DNA of 64,000 nucleotides, taken from Hyparrhenia diplandra. Taxonomy: Eukaryota; Streptophyta; Magnoliopsida; Poales; Poaceae. Each line of letters starts with the position of its first letter. Positions within the stretch are counted from its first letter, which is position 1. Made by a program: the position numbers and the translations under genes. This document shows, in pieces, positions 21,882 to 33,772 of this stretch. The stretch lies in NCBI GenBank assembly GCA_015847255.1, contig JADLZK010008556.1:124001-188000 (forward strand). Direction: 5' to 3'. The notes under the pieces were generated by a model. The model was not told the origin of the DNA. It ran no database searches and saw only the letters and a list, made by a program, of their open reading frames with translations.

Positions 21882-22026
21882 GTGAGCATTTGCCTTTCTT
21901 TTTTTATCTTTTTCATTTCTTTTTTGTCTCCTGAACTTTTTGTAACCCTCAAACCCGTTTTTATTTTCAATAAAGCACTGTATGGGCTCCAAGCCCCTCC
22001 AGATTCATAAAAAAAAAAAAAAAAAA
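21882..22026 (+). other. Possible polyadenylated 3' end with A-run
   Basis: AATAAA at 21970 is followed about 38 bp later by 18 A residues (22009-22026). This may be the tail of an old plus-strand retroposed transcript whose body was interrupted by the LINE. No parent gene is recognised and no target duplication was found. Confidence 0.25.
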
Positions 22027-23650
22027 CTTTAACCAAAGGTCTCGACCATCACAAACATGTACAATAAGGTTCGTCGTCAATTAATCATGTAATATAATAA
22101 CGTTCTAGTATTCCACTGTGGGCTTCAAACCTAGCAAAATTAAGGCACCATTTTGATGCTAGAATGAGTTCCGATTCTCACCTAGCGCCTCCTGCGGCCT
22201 TCCTGTAGCAAAATCGGTTGCTTAGTTAGTACGACCATATCCGCGAAACGTTTCTCCGACCTGATTCTACTTGTTTTGCTTGGATGAGTGGAAATGCTTG
22301 GATGGGTGAAGCGGCATATGAAGGCATAAACAAGTGATGAGGAGGAACAGTAGAGACGACCAATGAGACAAGCTTATCACTAGTCAATCTCTCTCTCACA
22401 GAGAGAGAGAGAGAGGATAATAAGCCATGAATATGTAGCAAAAATGTAGCAACGACGACGATCCTTTATGTTATCCCACCTCAGGACTCAGACGCGTGAA
22501 GATAAGAGGAAGGGGATAAAAAAACCAGGGCCAATAGCCTTGATCGGGTCTAGAGGTTGTTGTCAACTACAACGCGTTAATACTTAACTCCATCTTATGT
22601 CTGTAGTACTATAGTTAATTCTGAACCACAGACGCGCAAAGATATACACACACACACACACACAATGTCTATACGTGTTGAACTCCTCGATGTTGGAGGC
22701 AAGAAAATTGAAGGATGGAAGCATATAGCTTGCTAGGGAGGAAAACCATCAGAAGATGCAGGGACAACACAAGGAAGAACCCACGGGCTTTTCGCTGCAT
22801 TTTCAGACTGCCATCCTAGCACCTTCGTTCTCAGGTCTCAACCTGGCGAGCTCTGCTCTGATACACCCAGAGTATATATGCGCGTGCCATGGACGACAAT
22901 CTTTTCCCGCGGTCCTCTGCCGGCGAGCTATCTTCCTCTTCTTGGTGTTTTTCGGATGCATGGTTGCTGTAGTAGTGTGCCTTGTTGCATGCAATTATTT
23001 GCCCAAAACTGAGTCGTCTCCGTCCTGGACTCCCTGGTCCAATTGTTGTCCTCACATTTCGCTTGCTATCCTTCAAATTCGCAGAGCTAGTCAAGCTTTA
23101 CACTGTCGTATAGCTGGAATAAGGTGTAGGTGTGCCACTTTGTAGCATGCATATATGTCAGCTACATCTCTCATAAAGACTATTTTGTAAGCTAAAGGTT
23201 CCTTGTTTTGTTAGAATAAGCTGCGTCTTTCATCTATCACATCAGCAAAATTTAATGGGCATAGATGTCATTTTGACTTTTTTTTTTCAACATGGATGTC
23301 ATTTAGACTTCTGGAAATAAAAAAACGGGACTTAAACTGCAACAATAGCGGAGATGCCCCGACCGCCTCTGATTTTCAGAAATAATAAACAAAAACATTT
23401 CTCAGGAATCAAAAACCTGTGATCCTGCAAATCCACTTGTGAGTTAATATAATTTACCTAATATACATGGTATTTATTTGTATCAACATTTAGTGATCAT
23501 GTATTGAATATTTCAGCTATTCAAAATGATCTCAAATAAAAAATGGTCTAAGATCCCAGGTGTTACCGCTGTGTGAGGTTCCTGCAGTGGCTGTTGTCAC
23601 AGAATTCATTATAGATTTTGACATTCAAATCAAAGTCTATCTCCAATTTA
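22027..23650. other. Intergenic with simple repeats; partly duplicated at 26.5 kb
   Basis: The stretch contains a CT/GA palindromic tract (22385-22415), a (CA)n tract (22647-22664) and a 129-codon open frame (22756-23145) with one hydrophobic segment (IFLFLVFFGCMVAVVVCLVA). The region 22440-22970 is diverged but recognisably related to 26550-27410, which makes conserved coding unlikely. I do not call the frame a gene. Confidence 0.35.
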
Positions 23651-23654
23651 ATTT

Positions 23655-23935
23655 AGAGGGATAGAGATAGAGAAAAAGAATGACGAGAAGAATAGAGATA
23701 GAGATAGCAATAGAGAGAGAAATGATAGAGATAGAGATAGACATACGTGAGAAAAGATAGAGATATAGAGAAGAAATAAAGATTATAGATCGAGATAGTG
23801 ATAGACAAAGAGAAAAAGATAGAGATAGAGATAGACATACATAAGAAAAGATAGAGAAGAAATAGAGAATATAGAGATAGTGATAGACGTACAGAGATGA
23901 AAAGATATAGAGCTAGATAGAAAATAAATTAAATT
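23655..23935 (+). repeat. (GATAGA)n-rich satellite tract
   Basis: About 280 bp made mostly of GATAGA and AGAGATAG units with interruptions such as GACATAC. It ends about 100 bp before the cysteine-rich peptide gene. Confidence 0.9.
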
Positions 23936-24031
23936 GATGTCTTTTTCGTGTGGTGTTGGTCTCGGTATATATATGGTAACAACCCAAGGTATAATAGTGT
24001 AAGGATAGGGTCAGACCATTCACAGTCCAAC

Positions 24032-24389
24032 ATGAATAAGAGTGACAAGTCCATAGCCTTGGTACTTACATTACTTCTCTTTGTATTCTTCACAAGCATT
24101 GTAAGTGCCTCTCATCAGCAGCTACTCTTTATCTTTGAATTGGTTCTTGGTATGCATATATACACTACATCCTCATGAACACATAATATATCGATCAGGT
24201 CGTCCACACGAGGATATCCATGTTGGAACTGCAAAGAGGCAAGCTGCAAGCCTCACCGGATATGGAGATTGTGGTCAAATGAGATACCAACATGGAAAAG
24301 CGGTTTACTGCTGCGATCCAAGGAACATGTTTTTCTGTTATGACACGGTTCAGGAGTGTCATGCCCATTGCCCAAAACTAGCCAAATGA
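24032..24389 (+). CDS. Small secreted cysteine-rich peptide, MEG/ESF1-like
   Basis: Exon 1 (24032-24100) encodes MNKSDKS followed by a hydrophobic signal core (IALVLTLLLFVFF) and ends at a perfect GTAAGT donor. Exon 2 (24213-24389) then encodes DIHVGTAKRQ and the cysteine module GYGDC..., VYCCDPRNMFFCYDTVQECH and AHCPKLAK, with a TGA stop at 24387. The spliced product is about 81 residues with six Cys in the mature part. Alternatively, exon 1 runs to 24149 with a 49-nt intron to 24199; that keeps SIVSA before SHQQ as a cleavage site but the intron is unusually short. The CC-x6-C-x6-C-x3-C spacing resembles MEG1/ESF1 peptides, which signal between maternal or endosperm tissue and embryo. The family assignment is inferred from cysteine spacing. 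A TATATATA run lies at 23966-23973. Confidence 0.7.
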
Positions 24390-25338
24390 TGCATAATATG
24401 TGCAATCTTCTCAAGGCCATTTGATGATGGTCATAAAACCATCACTGTTAACTTGAATAGTGTACTCCACAATGGTTGGTAATATTAAGAGAAAGTTTCT
24501 ATGCTTGTCCAACTATATGAACTTGTGTTTTGTTCCATGTTATGTACGTCACTACTTTCCTTTTTACATTTGTCATGCAGAAAAAAAATATTAACGGTAC
24601 TAATTGGAGATCTCCAACAAAGGTTCCACGTTAGTCATCATGAGACGCAATAGGAAACTAATAAATTCTAAAAATTGTTACAATAATTAGAAACTTGGCT
24701 TGTATTCGGCATATTAATTATCATCACCAAAAAAAAACATGCCTCTCGCCACTGTAGAACGTACATAAAGCAACCCCTAAATTTATATGTAAATTAACCA
24801 TGTCTATCATTTGGCGAGACTAATTGTCATCTTCAGGGAAAAAAGAACATGCATCTCTACCATTGTGAACATACATAAAGTAGCCCAAAATTATATCTAA
24901 ATAACCCGTTTCTATGATTATAAAGGATACTTTAAAGCAAACCCTTAAATTAAAATGTAAACTACCTACCTCAAACACTATGAAAGATAGTTTAACGTCG
25001 CCTAAATTTGAACCTAAACTACCTTTCGCTGGCATTATTAAAAAAATAGTGCATATGAGTGAGGACACGATCAAATCATTCACGGTCCATTAAGAGAATA
25101 TGTGGCAGGTGCTGAGCCTTGATGCTCATATTATTTTTGTCACACGCCCAACGCGGACCGTGCAACCCGGCGGAGAAAAACGGGCCATCAAGGGCCCAAG
25201 AAGCCGCTAGCGGGCCACGCCGCCATGCCCTAGGGGCGGAGGTGGGGAGGCCGCCGCCGTCATCATCATTATCTAGTTGCCATATCAGGCCTTGTGGATT
25301 AGGAAAGAGTTGCTTAGATAAATGATTGAGTTTGAGTT
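24390..25338. other. Intergenic with degenerate repeats
   Basis: No gene is seen. Between about 24735 and 25030 a unit with ACATAAAG-AACCC-TAAATTTATAT-TAAA-TACC recurs three or four times in diverged form with roughly 100-bp spacing, probably an old satellite or decayed MITE. 25140-25265 is a GC-rich island without an intact frame. Confidence 0.4.
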
Positions 25339-26400
25339 TGTTAGAAAAAAAGAGAATCCAAATCCGACAAGGCTCTCCCAAGGTTGCTTAGGAGTCAAGT
25401 CTCACATGAGACTATAAAAACTAGTGGCATGTAACCTTTGCAAATCAAGAAAGGAATAGTCGGGAGATTCTAAACCCAAGATCTCAAGCTCTCCACACGC
25501 ACCGCCTTCCCTCTCTCCTCTCTCTTGTTGTTGCCGCTCCTGCCCCCAAACCCTAGCCGCCACCTTCAACAAGGACTCCGCCCGTGGTACGCCGTCGGTG
25601 AGCCCCCCCCCGCACCGGAAACTCTATGACATCTAGTATCATGAGACCACTGCGATCCTTCAGGCACCCATGGCCAATACCACCACGATCGCTGAAATTA
25701 AGAAGCAGATGGCAATCTTCTCCACCGCCAAGCAACAAGTACTTTGACGAGATTAGCACAAATGTCACCAACATGAATGTGACATTGACCTACATCGAGT
25801 CTGCATGCCCCCATGGAGAACGCCACCAACAACCTCAGTGAGGCCCTTGATGGTTGGGAGAGGAAGTTCATCGAGCTCTTCGATAGTCGCAACACAGCCA
25901 CATCCAAACCAGATCCAGGCACGCTAGAGAACAACACGCCACAAGTCCCCAAAGATGCCACCACAATCATCGACCCATCCATCGCCAAATCCTACATCAC
26001 CACTATCTAGGATGCCACCGACAACGACAACCTTGCTGCAGAGGCACAACAAGTTATGATCTCCACCAACAAATCCGTTGTCAATACCGTGTTGGAGGAA
26101 TCTACCTCATCTGGCACCACGGAGATCGTCAAGGAGGTGTCACAAAACTTCTTTGAGGCAGCATGAGCACCGCAACTACCCATGTTGTCGTGCACAGATC
26201 AGATCGTCACCAACGGGGACCCTTCGGTCATCACTGTTAAGACCACCTCAGCCAACTACTGTGTACCAACCCGCTACTACTTGACACTTGATGCAACAAC
26301 AAGGATTAAAGCTGGGCACCGCGCCCCTGGTAATCCTTCACCATCTAGCCGGTGGTTCCGTCACCACCTTTCATCATCGCCTAACAACTCTATATATATT
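25339..26400 (+). mobile_element. Truncated copia-type element: 5' LTR, primer site and gag leader
   Basis: A putative LTR runs from TGTTAGAAAAAAAGAG (25339) to CTCTATGACA (25631), with TATA-like CTATAAAAACT near 25412. CTAGTATCATGAGACC follows (25633-25648), a variant methionine-tRNA primer site common in plant copia elements. The next kilobase has broken gag-like frames (IAEIKKQMAIFSTAKQQV; NLSEALDGWERKFIELF). No pol or second LTR is present, and the right border near 26400 is uncertain. Confidence 0.5.
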
Positions 26401-26418
26401 TGAGCTTCTCAATGGCAA

Positions 26419-26419
<1 letters not shown>

Positions 26420-26501
<82 letters not shown>

Positions 26502-26530
26502 AAGAACAACAATAATAATAATAATAACAA
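26420..26530. repeat. (AAT)n-(ATT)n palindromic microsatellite
   Basis: About ten TAA units are followed directly by about thirteen ATT units and then a shorter AAT block. The two arms are complementary and could fold into a long hairpin. Confidence 0.95.
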
Positions 26531-28487
26531 CTTTCCACTTAGGTTGTAGCAAAAAGGAGGCCACGACGACGATAACTGTGAAATCACCGGCATTAGTAAA
26601 CGATTGAAGCGCAGAGATTTATCTTATCCTGCGCCCTGCGGTCTCGACACGTGAAGATGAGAGGAAGGGGCCAGGGGCCAAGACTAAAGACGAAAGACTA
26701 GTTTATAAAGGTTATTGTCAGACGACGCCTTGATTTATCTTATCTTATAGTCCTATATACTAACTTTGTCTAAAATGATAGAATTTTAGGTTTTCATTTA
26801 GTTAAAAAAAAACTTTACAAAGTTTATAAAAGATATTAGTAATATTTATGACTATAAGTATAAAAAAATTAGTGTTTCTTTTATGTATTTAATCAAATTT
26901 AAAAAAAAAAAAAACTTGAATTGCATTGTTTTATGACAGAGGAAGTACTAGCTAATTGTGAATTATGAACATCAGAATAACACAAAACCTTTTTCAATCC
27001 CTGGTCAGAGGCAAGGAAAAATCCGAGAAGTTGTCTGGGTGATACCGTGGAAAGGCAGAGTGTTTTGGCTGTATTTTCGTGCTGTCATCCTTGCAGCTTC
27101 TGTGCAAAAATATAGGACGCTGATTATCATTTATCAAATCTCTTTCTTTTGACCTTTCTCTGTCTGTGTTCAGACGCTGTCAGCAGGGTTCATTTTTTCT
27201 CTAACACGGCTTCAACTTGGCTTTTGCAAAAGGAACTTCGTGCTGCATTTCCTGTTACACTGGTGGCAACTCCTCGCGCATCTTCGGGGTCGCCGTCTCT
27301 GACCAGCCTGAAAATTATTTCTCCACAGCTCGGTATATATGCTTGTGTATGGCTGTTCAAATTCCGTGGAGGGTGGTCTCTTCCTCCCTCTGCTATCTTG
27401 GCTCTCTATGCTGGGTATGTTTTGGTGCTGGGAACTGGAGTTTGTCTTACCGATGTTTCGTTACAATAACCATTCTTGCTTATACTACATTGCTTTATAA
27501 AAACAGGGTTTTCCTCCATTAAAAGACATTGCTTATGTTCTGTCAACATGTCGTTTAGCAATCTTTCATATATAGAACTAACCCTGCACATTTTATAGAT
27601 AAATCAAATCTTAATTAGTAGAATTTGAGTGTAAACTACAATTCACTTCTATTTTTTAAACTATCAGTTCTCTGTTCAAACTTAAAAGGCTTGTCACCAT
27701 CCATTTCCATGCATGCTTGTCTCTATATCATCCGTGACGCTGGTTGCAGAGGTTGTAACACACAGCATTAGAATATAGGTGTCAAAAGATAAATCTTAGA
27801 TATATACTATATAGTGTCATTCAGATTTGGGTATCAGAAATAGATACTAAAGATTTACATGAATGATGACCAATTTGTGCAATATGGTGCTGCTTTTGCA
27901 GATGAACTACTGAGTGCTGACACATTGGATGGAGCATTTCATATTTAGCATATGAACTGCAAGTCAGAGAATTTCAAGAGAAACTATTCTTGGAGTGGCT
28001 TATCTGATCGATATGGGGCGTAACCACATAATTTATAAAACTTGTCTGATCAGAAGAAGATAGCAGAGAACAGAGTGCCAATTTTGGAGTTTCTTTTTCT
28101 ACAGCTCGGATGATCTTCAGTTTCTACCGTCTCTACGCTTGAATGAATGTAACTACTTTCGTTTCAATCTCCAATTCTGAATTCATTATGAAATCATTTG
28201 AGCAACATTCAACCTGAAGCAGGAAATGCAAGAAATCAAGTCTTTTACAATTTTTTTCATTTCTATATATAAACAATTTGGAGCTACTAATAGCATTGCA
28301 ATTTTTTTTTGAAGGGTGACAAAAGCTATGCCACAACATTGATTAGAGGGGAAAAAGAGAAGAAAAAAAAACTTGGGTGTTTTTATAGCCCAACACCACC
28401 ATGCATTAGAACTTGCTCACTGACACGATTAATAGTACAGCTAAGCACAAGAATTCCTCCAAACAACTTAGTTTCTTAGGTTCTCTA
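26531..28487. other. Intergenic; diverged duplicates of neighbouring sequence
   Basis: 26550-27410 is a diverged relative of 22440-22970; shared patches include GACGACGAT, CGTGAAGATGAGAGGAAGGGG, and the CTGTATTTTC / CTGTCATCCT region. 27411-27590 recurs at 28527-28690 (GCTGGGTATNTTTTGGTGCTG, AACTGGAGTTTGTCTT). A retroposon-like 3' end (T-run then GAAGGGTGACAAAAGCTATG) lies at 28301-28330. No intact gene is seen. Confidence 0.45.
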
Positions 28488-28488
28488 G

Positions 28489-28527
<39 letters not shown>

Positions 28528-28528
28528 G
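28488..28528. repeat. (TC)n(TA)n microsatellite
   Basis: A run of TC dinucleotides passes into TA dinucleotides just before the second copy of the GCTGGGTAT duplicate. Confidence 0.9.
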
Positions 28529-29413
28529 CTGGGTATCTTTTGGTGCTGCGAACTGGAGTTTGTCTTGTCCATTTTGTCATCGTAACAATGCTAGGGATAT
28601 ATGTTTCCTTTCTTAAGGTCCCCAAACCATTGCCTATGTTCGGCCTACATACCGTTTACCAATCATTCATAGAACTAACCTCTCACCCTCCAATGTATAT
28701 AAAATGGGCATGGATCCCTAGACCGTGACATCCCTTAGATTCATTTGAGTCTCCACCATCCTCATTAGACAAGTTCCCTTGGCATTGCTCAGCATCTGAC
28801 ATCAAGACAACCTAAATGAGTCATCCAACATCAATCCAACCTAATAACAAGTAATTAAGGGTGGAAAACTTAAATACATTACATCTAAATTCATAATAGA
28901 AGGGGCATCCATAAAAGCTAAAACGTATTATAATTTAGAATAAAGGTAGTATATTAGTCTCGTTATTAATCACTATGTGGTTGATGGTTTACATGGACAC
29001 CCTTGCATTACAGGATTATTAGGTTCGGTATGGCAGCTCCGATCCCAACTTCTGCAGAGTGCATTTTGCGGATCCCTACCAAACATTCAAAATGCAACAG
29101 ATTTGTGTGGTAAGTTGACAATAATCATAACAAGCTCGGAGAGAGAGAAAACCCACTTCCCACCACGCCCCCACTCAATGACCATACGAATCACTTCATA
29201 ATCCATTTTCACCTACTCTTCACACTACTCTCCAACAAAATCACTTCAACAGAGAGCCAATAAGTAAAGCTCAAGAGTCAAGAAGGAGCAGCGAGCTCTA
29301 CCAAATGTCCCTTTGGGTGTCATCAATGGCAATTTGTAAATAGGTATCTAGACGAGGCTAGGAAATAAAATAAAAAAGCATTATAATGGCCAGTGGGGGC
29401 TATGCAAGCTGTG

Positions 29414-29639
29414 AGAGTAAGTATTATAATACAGTCGGCTTGCTGGCTGTAAGGTTCTTTACGGTCTTCTCTCAGTCCACTCATACAATAGTTAACTCTT
29501 CTCAATTAATACATGACCCATATGTAGTTTTTTGGTTCTTGTGTCCAAGCCGGCTGTAAGCCCAGCTTCTTCTCTCTCATCCCTTCTCTCCTCCACGTCA
29601 GCATTTAACCGGTTTACAGCCTGCTATAATACTTGCTCT
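29414..29639. mobile_element. MITE with 15-bp imperfect terminal inverted repeats
   Basis: Left end AGAGTAAGTATTATA (29414-29428) pairs with right end TATAATACTTGCTCT (29625-29639), one mismatch. The 226-bp body includes sub-terminal complementary patches GTCGGCTTGCTGGCTGTAA and GCCGGCTGTAAGC. It is noncoding; no clear target duplication. Confidence 0.6.
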
Positions 29640-30759
29640 GAGGGGGTTCTTTCTTCTTAAAGATTGTGCTAGATTAGCTATTCTAGAGTCGCTGGTTCTT
29701 TTATCTCTCTCAACATCCAATGAAATTCTTCCTAAAAGTAGTTACTTGGCAACAATTAGGTACATCCTTCGACATTATTTCACCTAGATAAAGGGATGTA
29801 CATTACCCTATATCACCCTTAATTTCCTAGCCATAAGCATCTGTGAGGACAAAATCTTGGAGAAAACAAAAAAGAAAGGAAGAAAAGATGAAAGAAGGAC
29901 AGGTGATGAATTCCTTATTATTAGTACAAATTACAATAAGGATATACCACCTGTCACATACTTCCTCCATTCACTATAAGTCTGTCCTGTCCAAACTAGT
30001 AGCTTTGATTCTCTAAGATTCTAGAAATGACTTACAATTTGGGATGAAGGGAGTGCGTTGTTAGTTATTGTGGAGGGGTTCCGTGTGTTATAAACACAGT
30101 AATGAGTCCTGACATATTAGGAAAGAATTGCCAAATAAGTTCTCCATTATTGGAAACGAATCAGCATGAAGTACTCCTACTCATCATCACACTCACAGCG
30201 CATCTCTGTCCTTTCTTTCTTTTTGGAAGCAGAACCTTTCCTTTGTCCTTTCCTTGGCCAGGTGGGAAGCCGGAGAGATCCCTCGATCTCCCAGTCCCAG
30301 CCAGCGGGGCGAGAGGGAACATGCGCAATTCTGCTGACCTCGCCGAGCCGGCGTCGCGCCCGGATGGGTGGCGCCCACCGCGGCCGACGCGCAGCGTGCC
30401 CGAACCGAATCCACCCTTCCGTTCCCCTCGCCGCGAGGCCGCGGCGGCACCGCCTACTCACTCACTGCCGCGGCACTCGCCTACTCACTCAGCTGCCTCG
30501 AGTGCCGCCTCCTCGATTTCTTTCTATATATCGGAATAATCGACGGCCCGACGCGGTGGCGGCTTGTCCGTGCTCCCTGGCAGTGCCAATCGTACCACTT
30601 GCCCCCACGGAGCGAAGGGGAGGAGATGGACAGGGGAAGGAGAGTCGAGGGCGGAGGGAGAGGGGCTGGTTCCGCAGCCCGCCGCGAGCGCCCGGCCGGC
30701 ACCGTTGGCGACCGCCGCCGCCGCGGGGCGGCGGCGGCGCCGGCCGTGCCGTCACCGAA
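29640..30759. promoter_or_regulatory. Upstream region of the plus-strand CBP60-like gene
   Basis: The sequence moves from AT-rich to strongly GC-rich (from about 30290), the usual pattern at a grass gene 5' end. A TTTCTATATATCGG element lies at 30519-30532. Long open frames in the GC-rich part run in several frames at once and show no domain, so I treat them as 5' UTR or promoter by-products. Confidence 0.4.
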
Positions 30760-33735
30760 ATGGCGGAGGCTGCGGCATACCTTGTTCTGGTGCTCTACCG
30801 CACGGCGTGAGTGCTCTCATCCCACCCGCTCGGTTTCTTGAATCTCCTGTCCTGTCGCCTGGTGCGCTTCCTCATCTTGCTCTCTTGTGCGGCGGGAGGA
30901 CCACGGTGACGCCAGCATCTCCCAACTTCGGTCGCAGCATGAGGTAGCACTCATATCTTTGAATGGCTCATATCTTTGAATGGCGGAACGGACTCATCAT
31001 ATCTTTGAAACCGAGCGTGGAAAGCGGTAGGATAGTACGGAGAGCCCCCCTGCGGGCGACCGCGTGGCGACCTCGCCGCCGCCGCCGCCGGCGGCCACAT
31101 CTCCACCACCGCCTACCACACCTACCCCGGCCCGCGCTTCTCCTACCTCGCAGCTCCACCGCTCCATCTCCAGCGTTCTACCCGGTGGTAGGCGCCTCGT
31201 TCAGGATCCCCTTTCTACGATCTTTGAATCTCGATCCGCCAAGGAGAGGTTTCATTGCGTCCGCCACCTCGAGGGTCGCCCGACGCCGTCGAGCAAGCTC
31301 ACCTTGAATCCACTCCGCCCCCGCCTCCCCGAAACCGCGGCACTCCCACGTACAACTCCGGCGCGGGGCGCTCACTACCGATGAGGCGGCTTGCCATCTC
31401 CACGCCTCCCGGCGCCGCTCACGCCGCGTCCGCCGCCGCCCGACCCGCCCGACGCTGCGGACCTTCTCGGAAGATATGTAGAGCCCTGCCGGTGGAAGCG
31501 CGCGTGAAGCCGGCCGACGAGATCCGGCGCGGAGAGGGCGACGCGGCGGCCACCGCCGCGGGGGCGGCCCCAGGTTGCTCCGCCGGTTAGCGCCGCCAGC
31601 CGCCCGCCAAGGAGAGGTCGCTTGCCGACGCCCGACCACCACGCGGCTTCGGTCCGGGTCGCCCGCAGCTCAGGTGCTCCCGACCGCCGCCTCGAAGTTT
31701 CTTTGCCCGGCATGTGAGGAATCATGTCATCTTCAACGTCGCCTTCGAACCTCTGGCGTCCCGTGCAATGAGTCCCCTTTGCACAACTCATCGCCGCCGC
31801 TGCGATGTCGACCATCGTCACCGTCGCCCAAGTCAAGAAACGAGCGTGGAAGGAATCACCATTCGCGCGGCTTATCGTCGGGCTCGATGTGCAGCCAGCC
31901 GCCGCCACCATCGCCCAAGGCAAGAAAGGATCGTAGCCTTGCCTTCAAATCATGGGCTCGTGGAAGATGCTACCGCTGCCTTGCCCGGGATCACCGTGTC
32001 AACTTCGTGTCGGGACTCGTCCGCTGCATTCGATGTGGTCGTCTTGGGCATAAAATGCGACATTGCGACCTCCGGTCCTCCTCGGCATCACCGTGTTTTG
32101 GCTCTCCTTCTCAGCATTGTTATCTTCAACATGGATGGGCGGATGTTGTGGCCACATCTCCCCAAAATGGTTGTCGTGATCCATTGTCGGCTCCGACTAA
32201 TCACCACCCTCGATGTGTTGCATGTGGTTGTCATTGCCACACCGCACATGGCTCATCCACCTCGGACCTTCAATCTCTCGTTTGGGCCTCGATGGAGTCA
32301 CCGTTCGGATCTTCAGGGAGTTCTTCGTATCCCGGCTTTGAGGAGGTGGTACGCACTTTCAAGACCGAGACATCAACCATCAAGTTGTGGCTTGCGCGGA
32401 TGGCCAACCATCTAGAGCGTGGAGGGCCGCAAGCCGAGGACCATTTCACTGCAGACTTGGCGGGTCTTTTTGGTCCTTGCTCCCCGGTTCGGCGATCTTC
32501 GACTCCATTATTCTCGCACAAATGCATTGTATCACCGATGAGTTGGAATTTCACACAACGGTGTTGAACCCCGACAACAAGGAGGTGGCCACAAGGATAA
32601 TTGACACGAGTTTCACCAAAAGATGCCCTTGGAACAAGCAACCGAGGAGCCTTCTGTGATGTCTGTGGAGGTTTGCACGCCTGTTGACTCCTTGGTGTGT
32701 GAGGACACATGTGCGATCAATGTCGATTCCATCAATGACGAGATGGATATAGAGAAGGTTGTTGTGGTGCCTTCGTCGGCCTTGTTGCTACAAACCGTCA
32801 ACCCTGCTGAGGATATTGTTCTAGTGGAGGATGCGTCAGTTGATGAGGAAGCTATCTCACATGAGGCAGTTGAGGACCCCGTCTTTCTCATCACCGTTGA
32901 AGACAATGCTATGCATTCTACGATCGATGTCAAGGAAGAAGTCTCCACCCTTGTAGACAACCCTTTGCAGTCTATGACTGAGGTCAATGAAGAAGTCCCC
33001 ACGTCGATAGAGGAGCCACCAATTAATGCAACATCTTCAATGGTCACCACTATGGAGGAGAATGATCTGACATGTCCCCCACCTTCACCACTGGCTGCAC
33101 ATGCAAGGCGCCGACGCAAGTCCTATGATAGAGCTTCGCTTCGTAGAAGTGGCCGCATTGCACAACGCAATGTATTAAAAGATTTGGGCGTTGTTGGGAA
33201 GGATGGGAAGATCAATGAGGGTGCAATGCAAGACATTGCAGCTTGTCTAAAGGAATTGGTGCCACAGACCTCCTTAAGCCAGCGATGAGTTTAAAGGGTC
33301 ATGCCTTTTGGGACTTTGTGGCAGAGGCCTCTTTGCTTCTTCTTGAGGGGTCTTGAGCGACAACACAAGTGCGACTCGGTGTTGTGACGGCGACTGTTCC
33401 TGTGATGTGTGTCACTTGGCTGGCTTTTGCGGAGGAGTATGAACGTTTGTTTTAGTTGTGTAGGTCGCTTCAGTTGTGTGGTTGTCATTTGTGTTGTTGT
33501 CGTGTGTGGTGTTGTTTCGTTGTACTGCCCAGTCTGGGTTTCTTCTTTTTAATATAATCGGCAGCTCTCCTGCTTGAAAAAAAAAAACTTCGGTCGCATG
33601 GTCAGCTACTACTCCGACCATCCTTGCAACAATTTTTACTAAAGTAGTATTTCTTGTCTGATTTGCTCACTCGCCACTTATGCCAAAATTGGGGTTCACA
33701 ATTACTGAACACCTACTTAAACTGACCAAACTGAA

Positions 33736-33772
<37 letters not shown>

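Noticed and set aside
22756..23145. 129-codon open frame with a hydrophobic segment
   Set aside because: No recognisable domain, and the related segment near 27 kb does not keep the frame, so coding conservation is unlikely.
23653..23838. Minus-strand open frame of S/I/Y repeats
   Set aside because: It is a translation of the GATAGA satellite.
30166..31307. Several long open frames around the CBP60-like first exon
   Set aside because: They lie in GC-rich sequence, run in competing frames and lack domains. Splice phase supports only the short exon 30760-30806.
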